Positions 8,681 through 16,207 of a DNA stretch of 64,000 bases are shown here, piece after piece. The stretch spans positions 1 through 64,000 of the forward strand of contig JAPPKS010000033.1 of NCBI GenBank assembly GCA_028819845.1, written 5' to 3'. Position 1 is the stretch's first letter; the number at the start of each line of letters is the position of its first letter. The stretch comes from Candidatus Poribacteria bacterium. Its GTDB lineage: Bacteria > Poribacteria > WGA-4E > PCPOR2b. The notes beneath the pieces were generated by a model. It saw only the letters and a list, made by a program, of their open reading frames with translations, did not search any database and was not told the origin of the DNA. The position numbers and the translations under genes were made by a program.

Positions 8681-9655
8681 ATGTCACGTATCTACAACTA
8701 TCTCGTTGAAACAGAACACGAAAATTTCCGGCTAGATCGGTTTGTAGACGAGCAGCATGTTCCTGGCCAGCCAAATCAGTTGTCCCGGTCAGCTATACAA
8801 AAATTAGTCCGCGGTGGCGCCGTCACAGTCAACGGTAAATCTGCCAAGCCTGGTCATAAACTTCGAGCAGGCGATCAAATCTCCCTCACCATTCCAAATG
8901 GCTCCGTGATGGAGTCTATCCAACCCAATCACATACCGCTCGATATTCTGTACGAAGATTCCGTCCTTATCGTCGTGAACAAACCCGCGGACATGCTTGT
9001 TCACCCTGCCGGCGGCGTCAACACCGGAACGCTTGTCAATGCCTTGCTTGCACACTGCGGGGTTTTGGCTCAAATTGGCGGCGCGGAACGGCCCGGTATT
9101 GTACATCGGCTCGATAAAAATACATCCGGCGTGCTCGTTGCGGCGAAGACCGGCCGTGCCCATCGTCATCTCTCGGCGCAATTTGAAGCCCATACCACCG
9201 TACGGGAGTATCTCGCTGTGGCTTGCGGCGTTCCAAAATCGGAGTCTGGCACAATAAACGCGCCCATCCGCCGCAGTCGCAGAGATCCGCGAAAAATGAC
9301 TGTATCGGTGGAGGCGGGTCGTCATGCCGTTACCCACTATCGTGCCCTCGAAATTTTTGGCAAATTTTCCCTCATTCAGTTGAATTTGGAGACCGGGCGC
9401 CTTCACCAAATCCGCGTGCATCTCAGCCACATCGGTTTTCCGGTTGCGGGTGATGCCGTCTACGGAGGAGGGCGGCGCCGTGCATTGCATAACGCCCATT
9501 CGCCCGCGTTGGCGGAGGCGTTTGCGAAGCTCAATCGCCAAGCCTTGCACGCGCGAACACTTGGCTTTAACCACCCTGAATCCGGCGAGAAATTGACGTT
9601 TTCGGCGCCGATGCCAATCGATATGCAGCGGGTTGTGGATGCACTGAGAACATGA
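8681..9655 (+). CDS. rluD: 23S rRNA pseudouridine synthase, RluD family
   Basis: 324 aa. The N-terminal S4 RNA-binding domain (about 15-75) contains SRSAIQKLVRGGAVTVNG. The catalytic domain has the HRLDKNTSG motif, with the nucleophilic Asp at residue 145, and the late GRLHQIRVHL block. This length and domain order fit RluD/RluC-type enzymes, which isomerise uridines in 23S rRNA; RluD is favoured for the S4 spacing, but RluC is possible. The ATG at 8681 has no strong ribosome site. A terminator hairpin follows the stop. Confidence 0.88.
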   Translation: MSRIYNYLVETEHENFRLDRFVDEQHVPGQPNQLSRSAIQKLVRGGAVTVNGKSAKPGHKLRAGDQISLTIPNGSVMESIQPNHIPLDILYEDSVLIVVNKPADMLVHPAGGVNTGTLVNALLAHCGVLAQIGGAERPGIVHRLDKNTSGVLVAAKTGRAHRHLSAQFEAHTTVREYLAVACGVPKSESGTINAPIRRSRRDPRKMTVSVEAGRHAVTHYRALEIFGKFSLIQLNLETGRLHQIRVHLSHIGFPVAGDAVYGGGRRRALHNAHSPALAEAFAKLNRQALHARTLGFNHPESGEKLTFSAPMPIDMQRVVDALRT

Positions 9656-9656
9656 T

Positions 9657-9694
9657 AAAACACAGGCGGCAAATCGTCGTCATCCGCCTGTTTT
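9657..9694 (+). terminator. Rho-independent terminator after rluD
   Basis: The arms ACAGGCGG and CCGCCTGT are separated by 13 bases and followed by TTTT, starting two bases after the rluD stop. A preceding AAAA pairs with the T-run. Confidence 0.75.
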
Positions 9695-9888
9695 CCGCTT
9701 GACGAAGTTTTGGGAATAAGGTATCATTTTCTGTCCGAATTTAGGCAAATACGCTACCGTAAATGATGAAAAAGTGAACTTGTCCCGTCAACGCAAAATG
9801 TTCTAACTGTGAACTTGCGAAACCCCAATCGCGGCGATTCCGTTCAAAAGGAGAGGAGCAAATCACCGTTATACATAAATCTCTAACA

Positions 9889-10135
9889 GCATTTAGCCCC
9901 GAAAGGACGGCAGGTGTATAGTACCCCACCACGCCTTGTAGGCGGGGATCAAGCGACTGAATAGAATCAACTGAACGAATAGCGAAACCTATTGCAAATC
10001 CCGATCGATAGACATTCTCAGGTGTATATAGTACATAGTAACACCTCAACATTTAGCCCCGGAGGGGCGGCAGGTATATAGAATATTCGATATACCACAT
10101 ATCAAAAGCCCCAGCGGGGCGGCAGGTGTTTAGTA
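9889..10135 (+). repeat. Intergenic repeats before the sigma-54 activator gene
   Basis: The 568-base gap 9656-10223 has no convincing gene. Three copies of the AGCCCC...GGGGCGGCAGGT(G/A)T element lie at about 9894-9915 (degenerate), 10055-10075 and 10104-10127, each followed by TATAG or TTTAG. The stretch 9933-9982 is nearly identical to 4438-4487. These are the same families as the 4.4-5.1 kb field, in the same orientation. Confidence 0.75.
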
Positions 10136-10223
10136 CCCCAACGTAAAGCATGTGAAAACTCACGCCTTACGTTGCGGAAACGCGCGATGTAATCTAATCG
10201 TCCGCAAAAATTGAGCGAAAAAA

Positions 10224-11651
10224 GTGAACAGCAAGACGACTACCCTCGTTGTTGATTCTGACCGAAGACAATGCGAAACCATTTGTCACGCACTTGAAGG
10301 CGAAGGCTTGCAGGTGCATGTCACCGACAATCAATACGCGGCCCTAGATCGCATTCAACGCCTAGAAATTGATGTCCTAATCGCTCCGCTTAAAGCAGAC
10401 CGGATTGACGGCTTAAAACTCCTCGAAGCCGCTTATGGCAAAAACCCGGACGTTGGCGTCATTTTCACAACAGCGGCAAATGTATTGGAAACCGACACCG
10501 GCATCAAAGCCACACTTCACCACAAATCCAGCTTTTTCCTTCCAAAACCGCTCAGGCCCGTACACCTAAAAGCATTTCTACACAAAATACTTGAGACCCG
10601 CCGCCTCACCCTCGAAAACCGCCGATTGCAGTCCCAGATTGACAACAGAGTGGGACCGCTCCAATTAACAGGGCACTCAGCGGGGATGCAAGAAGTTCGG
10701 CAAATCATCTCGCAAGTTGCTCCGACAAAAGCGACCGTCATGATTCGCGGTGAGCGCGGTACCGGAAAAGAACTCGTTGCCCGCGCCATCCATCATCGCA
10801 GTCTGCGGCCCGGGCAACTCGTCGTTTTCAATTGCGCCGCCTTGGCTGAGGGGCTAGCTGAATCAGAGCTGTTTGGACATGAACGCGGTGCATTTACTGG
10901 TGCTCACCGCATGCGCAAAGGCCGGTTTGAGACCGCGCACGGCGGCACCCTATTCCTTGATGAAGTCGGCAAGTTAAGCCTATCCAATCAATCGCGGTTG
11001 CTCCGCGTACTTGAGGAGAGAACGTTTGAGAGAGTAGGCGGCAATGAATCTGTCCAGGTCGATGTTCGCATCGTCTCCGCAACAAACCGCGATCTTGAGG
11101 ACGCCGTAGAGAATGGAGAATTTTTGGCAGATCTCTATGATAGGCTAAACGTAATTCAGATCGCCTTGCCGCCGCTTCGTGAAAGGAGAGAGGACATTCC
11201 GCTGTTAGTCAAGGTTTTTATTGAGGAGTTCAGTAGAGAAAATCGAAAGGCGGTTAAGAACATAACCTCCCGTGCCCTGCGAACCTTAATGAATCACGAC
11301 TGGCCCGGAAATGTGCGCGAGTTGAGAAACTGTATTGAAGGAATGGTCGTTATGTCTAATCGGTCGGAGCTAAATCTCGAAGATCTCCCCGAACACACAT
11401 TAAAAGCAGCTGGCGAAAACTCGCAATTTATTTTTTCTGCGCCAACCGCGCTTGATGCGGCGCAAAGCGAACTTACCGAATCTCATCTCGATCTTGAGGT
11501 TGGACTGTCGCTGGCGGAGATTGAGAAGGAATCTATTCGAGCAACACTCAAGCACGTGGAGAATAATAAAGCCAAGGCAGCACAGATATTGGGCGTTTCA
11601 AAGCGAACTATCTTCAGAAAAATTAAGGAATACGGCTTGAGCGCTGGCTAA
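10224..11651 (+). CDS. Sigma-54-dependent activator, NtrC type, with an atypical receiver
   Basis: 475 aa from GTG 10224. The N-terminal receiver (1-125) keeps the acidic VDSD pocket (residues 10-13), the Thr in VIFTTA and the KP dipeptide (FLPKPLRP). The phosphoacceptor site reads DVLIAPLKADRIDG, with Pro at residue 55 where Asp is expected. The AAA+ domain has Walker A GERGTGKE (from 175), the sigma-54-contacting GAFTGA (222-227) and FLDEVGKL. A Fis-type helix-turn-helix ends the protein (AAQILGVSKRTIFRKIKEYG). It should open sigma-54 promoters, but probably not under ordinary phosphorylation control. No partner kinase is next to it. The following membrane-protein gene starts 61 bases on. 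Confidence 0.92.
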   Translation: MNSKTTTLVVDSDRRQCETICHALEGEGLQVHVTDNQYAALDRIQRLEIDVLIAPLKADRIDGLKLLEAAYGKNPDVGVIFTTAANVLETDTGIKATLHHKSSFFLPKPLRPVHLKAFLHKILETRRLTLENRRLQSQIDNRVGPLQLTGHSAGMQEVRQIISQVAPTKATVMIRGERGTGKELVARAIHHRSLRPGQLVVFNCAALAEGLAESELFGHERGAFTGAHRMRKGRFETAHGGTLFLDEVGKLSLSNQSRLLRVLEERTFERVGGNESVQVDVRIVSATNRDLEDAVENGEFLADLYDRLNVIQIALPPLRERREDIPLLVKVFIEEFSRENRKAVKNITSRALRTLMNHDWPGNVRELRNCIEGMVVMSNRSELNLEDLPEHTLKAAGENSQFIFSAPTALDAAQSELTESHLDLEVGLSLAEIEKESIRATLKHVENNKAKAAQILGVSKRTIFRKIKEYGLSAG

Positions 11652-11712
11652 ACCATTTGGTGCATGCCGCTGCCGTATCCCAATACCGCGGCAATTCAAT
11701 TGTTGGAGAGAT

Positions 11713-12423
11713 GTGATACCGACAACACTCGCAATATTGCTATCAATAACGCTTCCCATGCTTGCCTCAACTGGATTTTCTCAAAGCGTAACGCTGGATG
11801 AAAATCAGGCGAGTTTCTTTGACCTCGTAATTACGGTCGTCTCAATAATTATTCCGGCATTGCTTGTGGTGGGGGTTGTCCTCTGCACCTACGCTTTGCT
11901 CCGCCGAAATAGATCGAACCTGCCTCGCCTATTCCGCCGCCATGAATCCACTGAAGATAATCAAAATTTAAACGACAGAATGCCTCTTATGACGCCCAGG
12001 GCGAATGTCAATCGGTCTGAAATCAAACCTGCAGAAGAAGTCATTCCTTTAGAAACTGAGACCCATTCAATTACGCTTGAGGGCGCAGCATTGAACGCGT
12101 TGGAACAAGCCTTGCGGCTGCGCGATGAAGGTAACATTCCACAATATTACGAATCAATCGCCATGACGACCAAGCGGTATATCAGCGAAAAATATCAAAT
12201 CAAAATCGGCGACACCGGGCAAATCCTAGCAGGTCTGCCCCACGATTTGACGGATAGTGTTGCCGACCACGTCGGCGAAATCCTCCGCACATGTGACATG
12301 GTTCAGTTTGCCCGCCATCGTCCGTCGCGGTCAGATTTGAATCGGATTCATCAAACGGCAAAGGAATTTTTCGAAAGCCAAGACGCTGTATCACCCGCCA
12401 AAGACGAATCTCACGACGATTAA
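11713..12423 (+). CDS. Membrane-anchored protein with a DUF4381/BatD-like C-terminal domain
   Basis: 236 aa from GTG 11713, with GGAGAG upstream. A signal-like segment (1-23) and a second transmembrane helix (about 37-63) are followed by a basic stretch, so the C-terminal domain faces the cytoplasm. Residues about 130-220 (YYESIAMTTKRYISEKYQI...CDMVQFARHRPS) resemble the helical domain found at the end of DUF4381 and BatD-type proteins of MoxR/VWA loci, from memory. No MoxR or VWA gene is adjacent, which is unusual. It is probably cotranscribed with the sigma-54 activator. Confidence 0.5.
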   Translation: MIPTTLAILLSITLPMLASTGFSQSVTLDENQASFFDLVITVVSIIIPALLVVGVVLCTYALLRRNRSNLPRLFRRHESTEDNQNLNDRMPLMTPRANVNRSEIKPAEEVIPLETETHSITLEGAALNALEQALRLRDEGNIPQYYESIAMTTKRYISEKYQIKIGDTGQILAGLPHDLTDSVADHVGEILRTCDMVQFARHRPSRSDLNRIHQTAKEFFESQDAVSPAKDESHDD

Positions 12424-12937
12424 CCGCTAGCACCATCCGATAACCATTCGAATCCGCACGGAGCCGCGCTGTGGGAGGGAAATCCTTTTCCCGATTGTCG
12501 ATTCGTTAGAATAATCATTCTCCTCCTTACCATGATTACACTTACCCACAAATCTTTGGAGTTAGACGCAGTCCATGTTGCGGCTAAGAACGATTGTTCA
12601 ATTCGGTATAGTGTAAACTGTGGGAGGGACATCCTTGTCCCGATAATCAGGGCTAGGAAGCTCTTCCCACGGGAGCTTCACGGCATGGTTACGTCAAGAA
12701 TGAGGTGAGAAAACCCGTACACCATCCGACTTTACGGACTTGTGGGCAATAGTAAGCCTTACCAAAGAGTTTTAACTCATCGAATAGGGAAGGCGATAGT
12801 TTTTTTAGTTCTTCCTAGTTCTTATAGGTTGCGTTGCGCGCTGTTTCTAACACCCTCATTAAGGTGTGGGTATTCGCAAGCTTAACAAAGCGGGTCTAGG
12901 AGGGTTGACAGCCCACCTTTACTGATGCCACGCCCTC
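12424..12937. repeat. Gap with a dispersed TGTGGGAGGGA hairpin repeat
   Basis: There is no convincing gene in 514 bases. Two copies of a repeat starting TGTGGGAGGGA lie at about 12468-12500 (arms GGGAAA/TTTCCC) and 12618-12650 (arms GGGACA/TGTCCC, followed by GATAATC). A third, altered copy is at about 25085-25115. At 12778-12800 a short match to the 'gaatag.gaaggcgatag' part of the 4.4-kb repeats is seen. Confidence 0.6.
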
Positions 12938-14197
12938 TCAATTCCCCGCAACCGGAAGAATTGAACCGCCGTTCGGCATCACAATGATGTCGGATCGCTT
13001 TCCCGCCTCATCAAACGCCGCTTGCATTGCTTCGCGCAGATTAGCAAATGGCACTATACCGCAATTTCGTACCGGCTTGGGCGATAGGGCTGAGACCAGA
13101 TAAACCGTCGCTCGCCGCAGCACCGCCGCAATCGCAGCCGCTTTATGTCCGCCTATCACGAATTTTTGCTGAATTCTGTCTAACACCTCTTCGGGAGAGT
13201 TGGCGTTCGTCATCCAAGTCTCGAAGGTCTGATTGCCGAAGCCCTCACTGCACTCGGCTGACATAACGATGACCCCGCCATCGCGGACGGAGTATTGTGC
13301 GTTGTCCAACGCCTTTTGCGCTTGATACAGGTTCACGTCGCTAGGGTATCCCCCCGCGCCTACCAATACAATGTCCGCCTGTTTGGGAATTGCAACCGTG
13401 CTGCGTTGCGCCGCAATCTCGCACCCGTGTCGATGAGCGGCGGTTACGTCGCCTGCCACTGCGCCGATTATGCGGTGATTGCCGTCCAACACCACGTTAA
13501 ATATAAAGTCGACACCCACCATGGCAACCCCTTCCTCAATGTCGCCGCGCACCGGGTTGCCTTCCAATCGGCCGGCGCACGCCTCGGCGCGTACCATCAT
13601 GGCGTGGTTGGCTGTAATCGTCGCGTCCGAAGCGCATCCGGGCAGAATCGCTTTCGCGCCGCCGGAATAGCCCACGAAATAATGCAGCTCAACGTTGCCT
13701 AAGCAGATGCGTACATCGGATTCAACAACAGGCCGAAAAATCTCGACGGGCGTACCGGCAGCGGTAACGCCTAATCGGACCGTGTCTCTGGGATCGTGGT
13801 TGATTACCGCGACACGGCGGTATACATCTGTACCAACTGTAACCTCCAATTCCTCCGCTGTCATCGGTCGATGCAACCCAAGCGCAATGACCACAGTCAC
13901 ATCCGCATCGGGGATCCCGCTTGCCGCCAGTTCATCAAGGATTAGCGGCAGCAGCCGTTCGGACGGACACGGACGCGTCAGGTCGCTGGTCACAATCGCT
14001 ATCTTTTGCCCAGGTCGAACCAAGTCGCGCAAACGCGGAGAACCGACAGGATTCGCCAACGCTTCGCGCAAAAGCACATCCTCGTCGGAGTCTTGTCCAT
14101 CCGTTTGCGGCCTAAAGATACCGAGAATATTGCCGGTCGGCGCATCAACACTCACCGATGAACGCCCGTACGGCAATTCTATTGTTGTAACATCCAT
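12938..14197 (-). CDS. LarA-family nickel-pincer racemase/epimerase
   Basis: 419 aa. LarA enzymes use a covalently bound nickel pincer nucleotide to racemise or epimerise 2-hydroxyacids. Family features seen are SDLTRP near residue 92, a GLHRPMT block near 128, and the cofactor-anchoring lysine in VGYSGGAKAILPG (about 175-187). A His-containing HAMMVRAE segment and a C-terminal MPNGGSILP stretch follow. AAGGAG lies 11 bases before the ATG. The larB, larC and larE cofactor genes are not in the window, so a remote set is needed if the enzyme is active. Many LarA homologues act on substrates other than lactate; the substrate is not inferred. Confidence 0.85.
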   Translation of the reverse strand: MDVTTIELPYGRSSVSVDAPTGNILGIFRPQTDGQDSDEDVLLREALANPVGSPRLRDLVRPGQKIAIVTSDLTRPCPSERLLPLILDELAASGIPDADVTVVIALGLHRPMTAEELEVTVGTDVYRRVAVINHDPRDTVRLGVTAAGTPVEIFRPVVESDVRICLGNVELHYFVGYSGGAKAILPGCASDATITANHAMMVRAEACAGRLEGNPVRGDIEEGVAMVGVDFIFNVVLDGNHRIIGAVAGDVTAAHRHGCEIAAQRSTVAIPKQADIVLVGAGGYPSDVNLYQAQKALDNAQYSVRDGGVIVMSAECSEGFGNQTFETWMTNANSPEEVLDRIQQKFVIGGHKAAAIAAVLRRATVYLVSALSPKPVRNCGIVPFANLREAMQAAFDEAGKRSDIIVMPNGGSILPVAGN

Positions 14198-14324
14198 TGT
14201 CAGAATAACTCCTTCCCCAATCCCGGTTCTGAATGCATTATTAGTTCACGACATTAAAATGGCTTACACGGCGTGAGATCCTCGCTTTGCAAAGTTAATT
14301 TGGATCACCCGATTTCCAAATCTC

Positions 14325-14786
14325 CTACAACCTCCGCAGCAGCGCGGACAAAAAAATCACGATTAGCCCCAATATCATTGTCAGGTTGATCCACGGCGAG
14401 GGGCGTTTTTGGAAAGGTTCAAAAACCGGGTACGGAAACGTGAGGACGATGCCGAGCGTAAAAATTAGAAAAACGATAAATAGCTTGATGCCGAGGACGA
14501 GAATATAATATGAAAAGTCAGGAGATATGCCCGCCGCAGTTGTTGTGTTTGCGGATCTCAGGAATGAGACAAAGTTATAAATCCCTGACGCCAAGATAGT
14601 TACGAGAGCAATCCAGACGACAACGCTGAATCGGCGCAGCGCCGCTGCCATGAGTTTGGGTTGGTGGCTATTGGGGAGGCTGCGGGAAGCGGGGATAAGC
14701 ACGACGCGAAGGAAGAAAAAACCGCCAATCATCAGGACGACAGATGCGACATGCAGCCACTGTATCAGTGCGGGAAGAAAGGTCAT
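14325..14786 (-). CDS. Four-helix membrane protein, CopD-like
   Basis: 153 aa with about four transmembrane helices: 5-28, 50-72, 93-117 and 133-150. The opening WLHVASVVLMIGGFFFLRVVL resembles the first helix of CopD/DUF4149-type proteins, with a His in helix 1 and a basic, short loop design. CopD proteins have been linked to copper import, but this is a weak family match. It is upstream of larA on the same strand with a 127-base gap, so cotranscription is possible. Confidence 0.45.
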   Translation of the reverse strand: MTFLPALIQWLHVASVVLMIGGFFFLRVVLIPASRSLPNSHQPKLMAAALRRFSVVVWIALVTILASGIYNFVSFLRSANTTTAAGISPDFSYYILVLGIKLFIVFLIFTLGIVLTFPYPVFEPFQKRPSPWINLTMILGLIVIFLSALLRRL

Positions 14787-14927
14787 GTTGACGCGACGTG
14801 TGATACGGAATTCGTTCGATTGGGGGTTAAACGTAGGATGTCAGGATTCACAGAAACCGCACGTGCCAGCGTTCCGCGTATGAAACTAACTAACTCTCTT
14901 GACTTGCGTACGTTCGGATCGAGTCAA

Positions 14928-15167
14928 TTACGCAACAATCTCGCCGCCAATCGGCTCGAAACACCTTCGAGAACGGCTGCATCCCTCCGGTGAAACGAAT
15001 TTATCATCGGGGCCAACCGCTGCCATTGTGCAGTTGCACCAATATTGCGAGTAAGGGTTGGTTTCTACAAGATTCTGCAAACTCCCGCCGGCCACATAAA
15101 GCGCTTTTGTGCGTAGATTTTGGCATATCGGTCGATTCAAGATGGACAAATCTTTTGCCTTTTCCAT
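14928..15167 (-). CDS. Small Cys-rich protein at the end of the PaoABC-like operon
   Basis: 79 aa. The start is firm: TAGGAGAG lies 7 bases before ATG 15167, and the gene begins 17 bases after the FAD subunit stop. There are five cysteines, in ICQN, YWCNCTMAAVG and EGCSRSRRCFEP, which suggests a metal or Fe-S site. It has no signal peptide and no membrane segment. I recognise no Pfam family. Position suggests a role in assembly or electron transfer for the molybdoenzyme, an inference only. Confidence 0.6.
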   Translation of the reverse strand: MEKAKDLSILNRPICQNLRTKALYVAGGSLQNLVETNPYSQYWCNCTMAAVGPDDKFVSPEGCSRSRRCFEPIGGEIVA

Positions 15168-15184
15168 GTCTGCTCTCCTATTCC

Positions 15185-16159
15185 CTAAGACGCCTTCATT
15201 ACTGCACGGCTGACGAGATTTTGGGTTAATGCAACCTTATACCCGTTGTCGTTCAGCGGTTCGGCATGCTTGACGGCTTCACTCCCTGCGCGCTTTGCAA
15301 CCGCTTCCGTGATACGCACGCCGTTCAGTGCGGCTTCTGCCTCCTTCGATCGCCACGGGATTGGTGCGACGCCGCCGAGCACGATGCTTGCTCCACCGCA
15401 GGTTGAACCGTTCATCTCTAACGCGGCAGCGACGCTCGACAACGCAAAGTCGAATGATCCCCTTTCGCGGGCTTTGATATAGAAACTCTTCGTATTCGCC
15501 GACGGTTTTGGAACATGAACCTCGGCGACGACCTCGTTTGGTTCAAGCACGTTTTCACGTTGCGGGTTGATGTCAGGCAAAATGAAAAATTCCTCCAGCG
15601 GCATCGTCTTTTCCCCATCGGGTCCAATAATCTTCACGGTCGCGCCAAGAGCGATTAACGCCGGTGCCGTATCGGAGGGATGAACGATATATACCGGTCC
15701 GCCGCCAAAGATTGCGTGGTACTTGCTCAATCCTTCGACCGCGTAACACATGTCGCCGCCCTTCTTCAAGCAGATTATCTCTGCGTTGCGGTAATACCAG
15801 CAACGCGGGCGCTGGCACAAATTGCCGCCTAGCGTGCCAACGTTGCGAATCTGCGGCGACGCGACCGAGGCGGCGGCTTCCGCGAGGACGGTGTAGTCCT
15901 CTTGGATTGTAGGGTGCGCAGCAATATCTCCTACTGTTGCCAACGCGCCGATTGTCAATCCAGTCGCATCGGCTTTAATCTCATCCAGGCCGGAGATGGT
16001 TTTGAGGTTGACAACTTTCGCGGGAGTTTCAACGTACTCCTTGAGCTCACCGAGAAGATCCGTTCCGCCTGCAATAACCATCGTTTCGCCCCATTCGCCG
16101 CTCAACAAGGAGGAGGCTTGTTCGACGTTTGCTGCATTGACGTAAGCAAAATTTTCCAT
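15185..16159 (-). CDS. PaoB/YagS-like FAD subunit of an aldehyde oxidoreductase
   Basis: 324 aa of the xanthine-dehydrogenase FAD-binding subunit family. The FAD-binding AGGTDLLGELKE is near residue 30, and RNVGTLGGNLCQRPRCWYYR is at about 101-120. The Cys residues here and in IICLKKGGDMC, followed by YHAIFGGGPVYIVHPSD, match E. coli PaoB (YagS), which carries a [4Fe-4S] cluster besides FAD. It passes electrons from the 2Fe-2S subunit to FAD. GAGGAG lies 8 bases before the ATG. It follows the molybdenum subunit by 48 bases. Confidence 0.85.
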   Translation of the reverse strand: MENFAYVNAANVEQASSLLSGEWGETMVIAGGTDLLGELKEYVETPAKVVNLKTISGLDEIKADATGLTIGALATVGDIAAHPTIQEDYTVLAEAAASVASPQIRNVGTLGGNLCQRPRCWYYRNAEIICLKKGGDMCYAVEGLSKYHAIFGGGPVYIVHPSDTAPALIALGATVKIIGPDGEKTMPLEEFFILPDINPQRENVLEPNEVVAEVHVPKPSANTKSFYIKARERGSFDFALSSVAAALEMNGSTCGGASIVLGGVAPIPWRSKEAEAALNGVRITEAVAKRAGSEAVKHAEPLNDNGYKVALTQNLVSRAVMKAS

Positions 16160-16207
16160 ATCACTTTCTCCTCATTCGTTCCATGCGTAGTTTGAAGATG
16201 TATAGAT

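Noticed and set aside
8804-9574. Open frame of 256 codons on the minus strand
   Set aside because: Antisense shadow of rluD with no recognisable domain.
12424-12937. Search for a tRNA or integration site
   Set aside because: No cloverleaf or CCA end could be found; only dispersed repeats are present.
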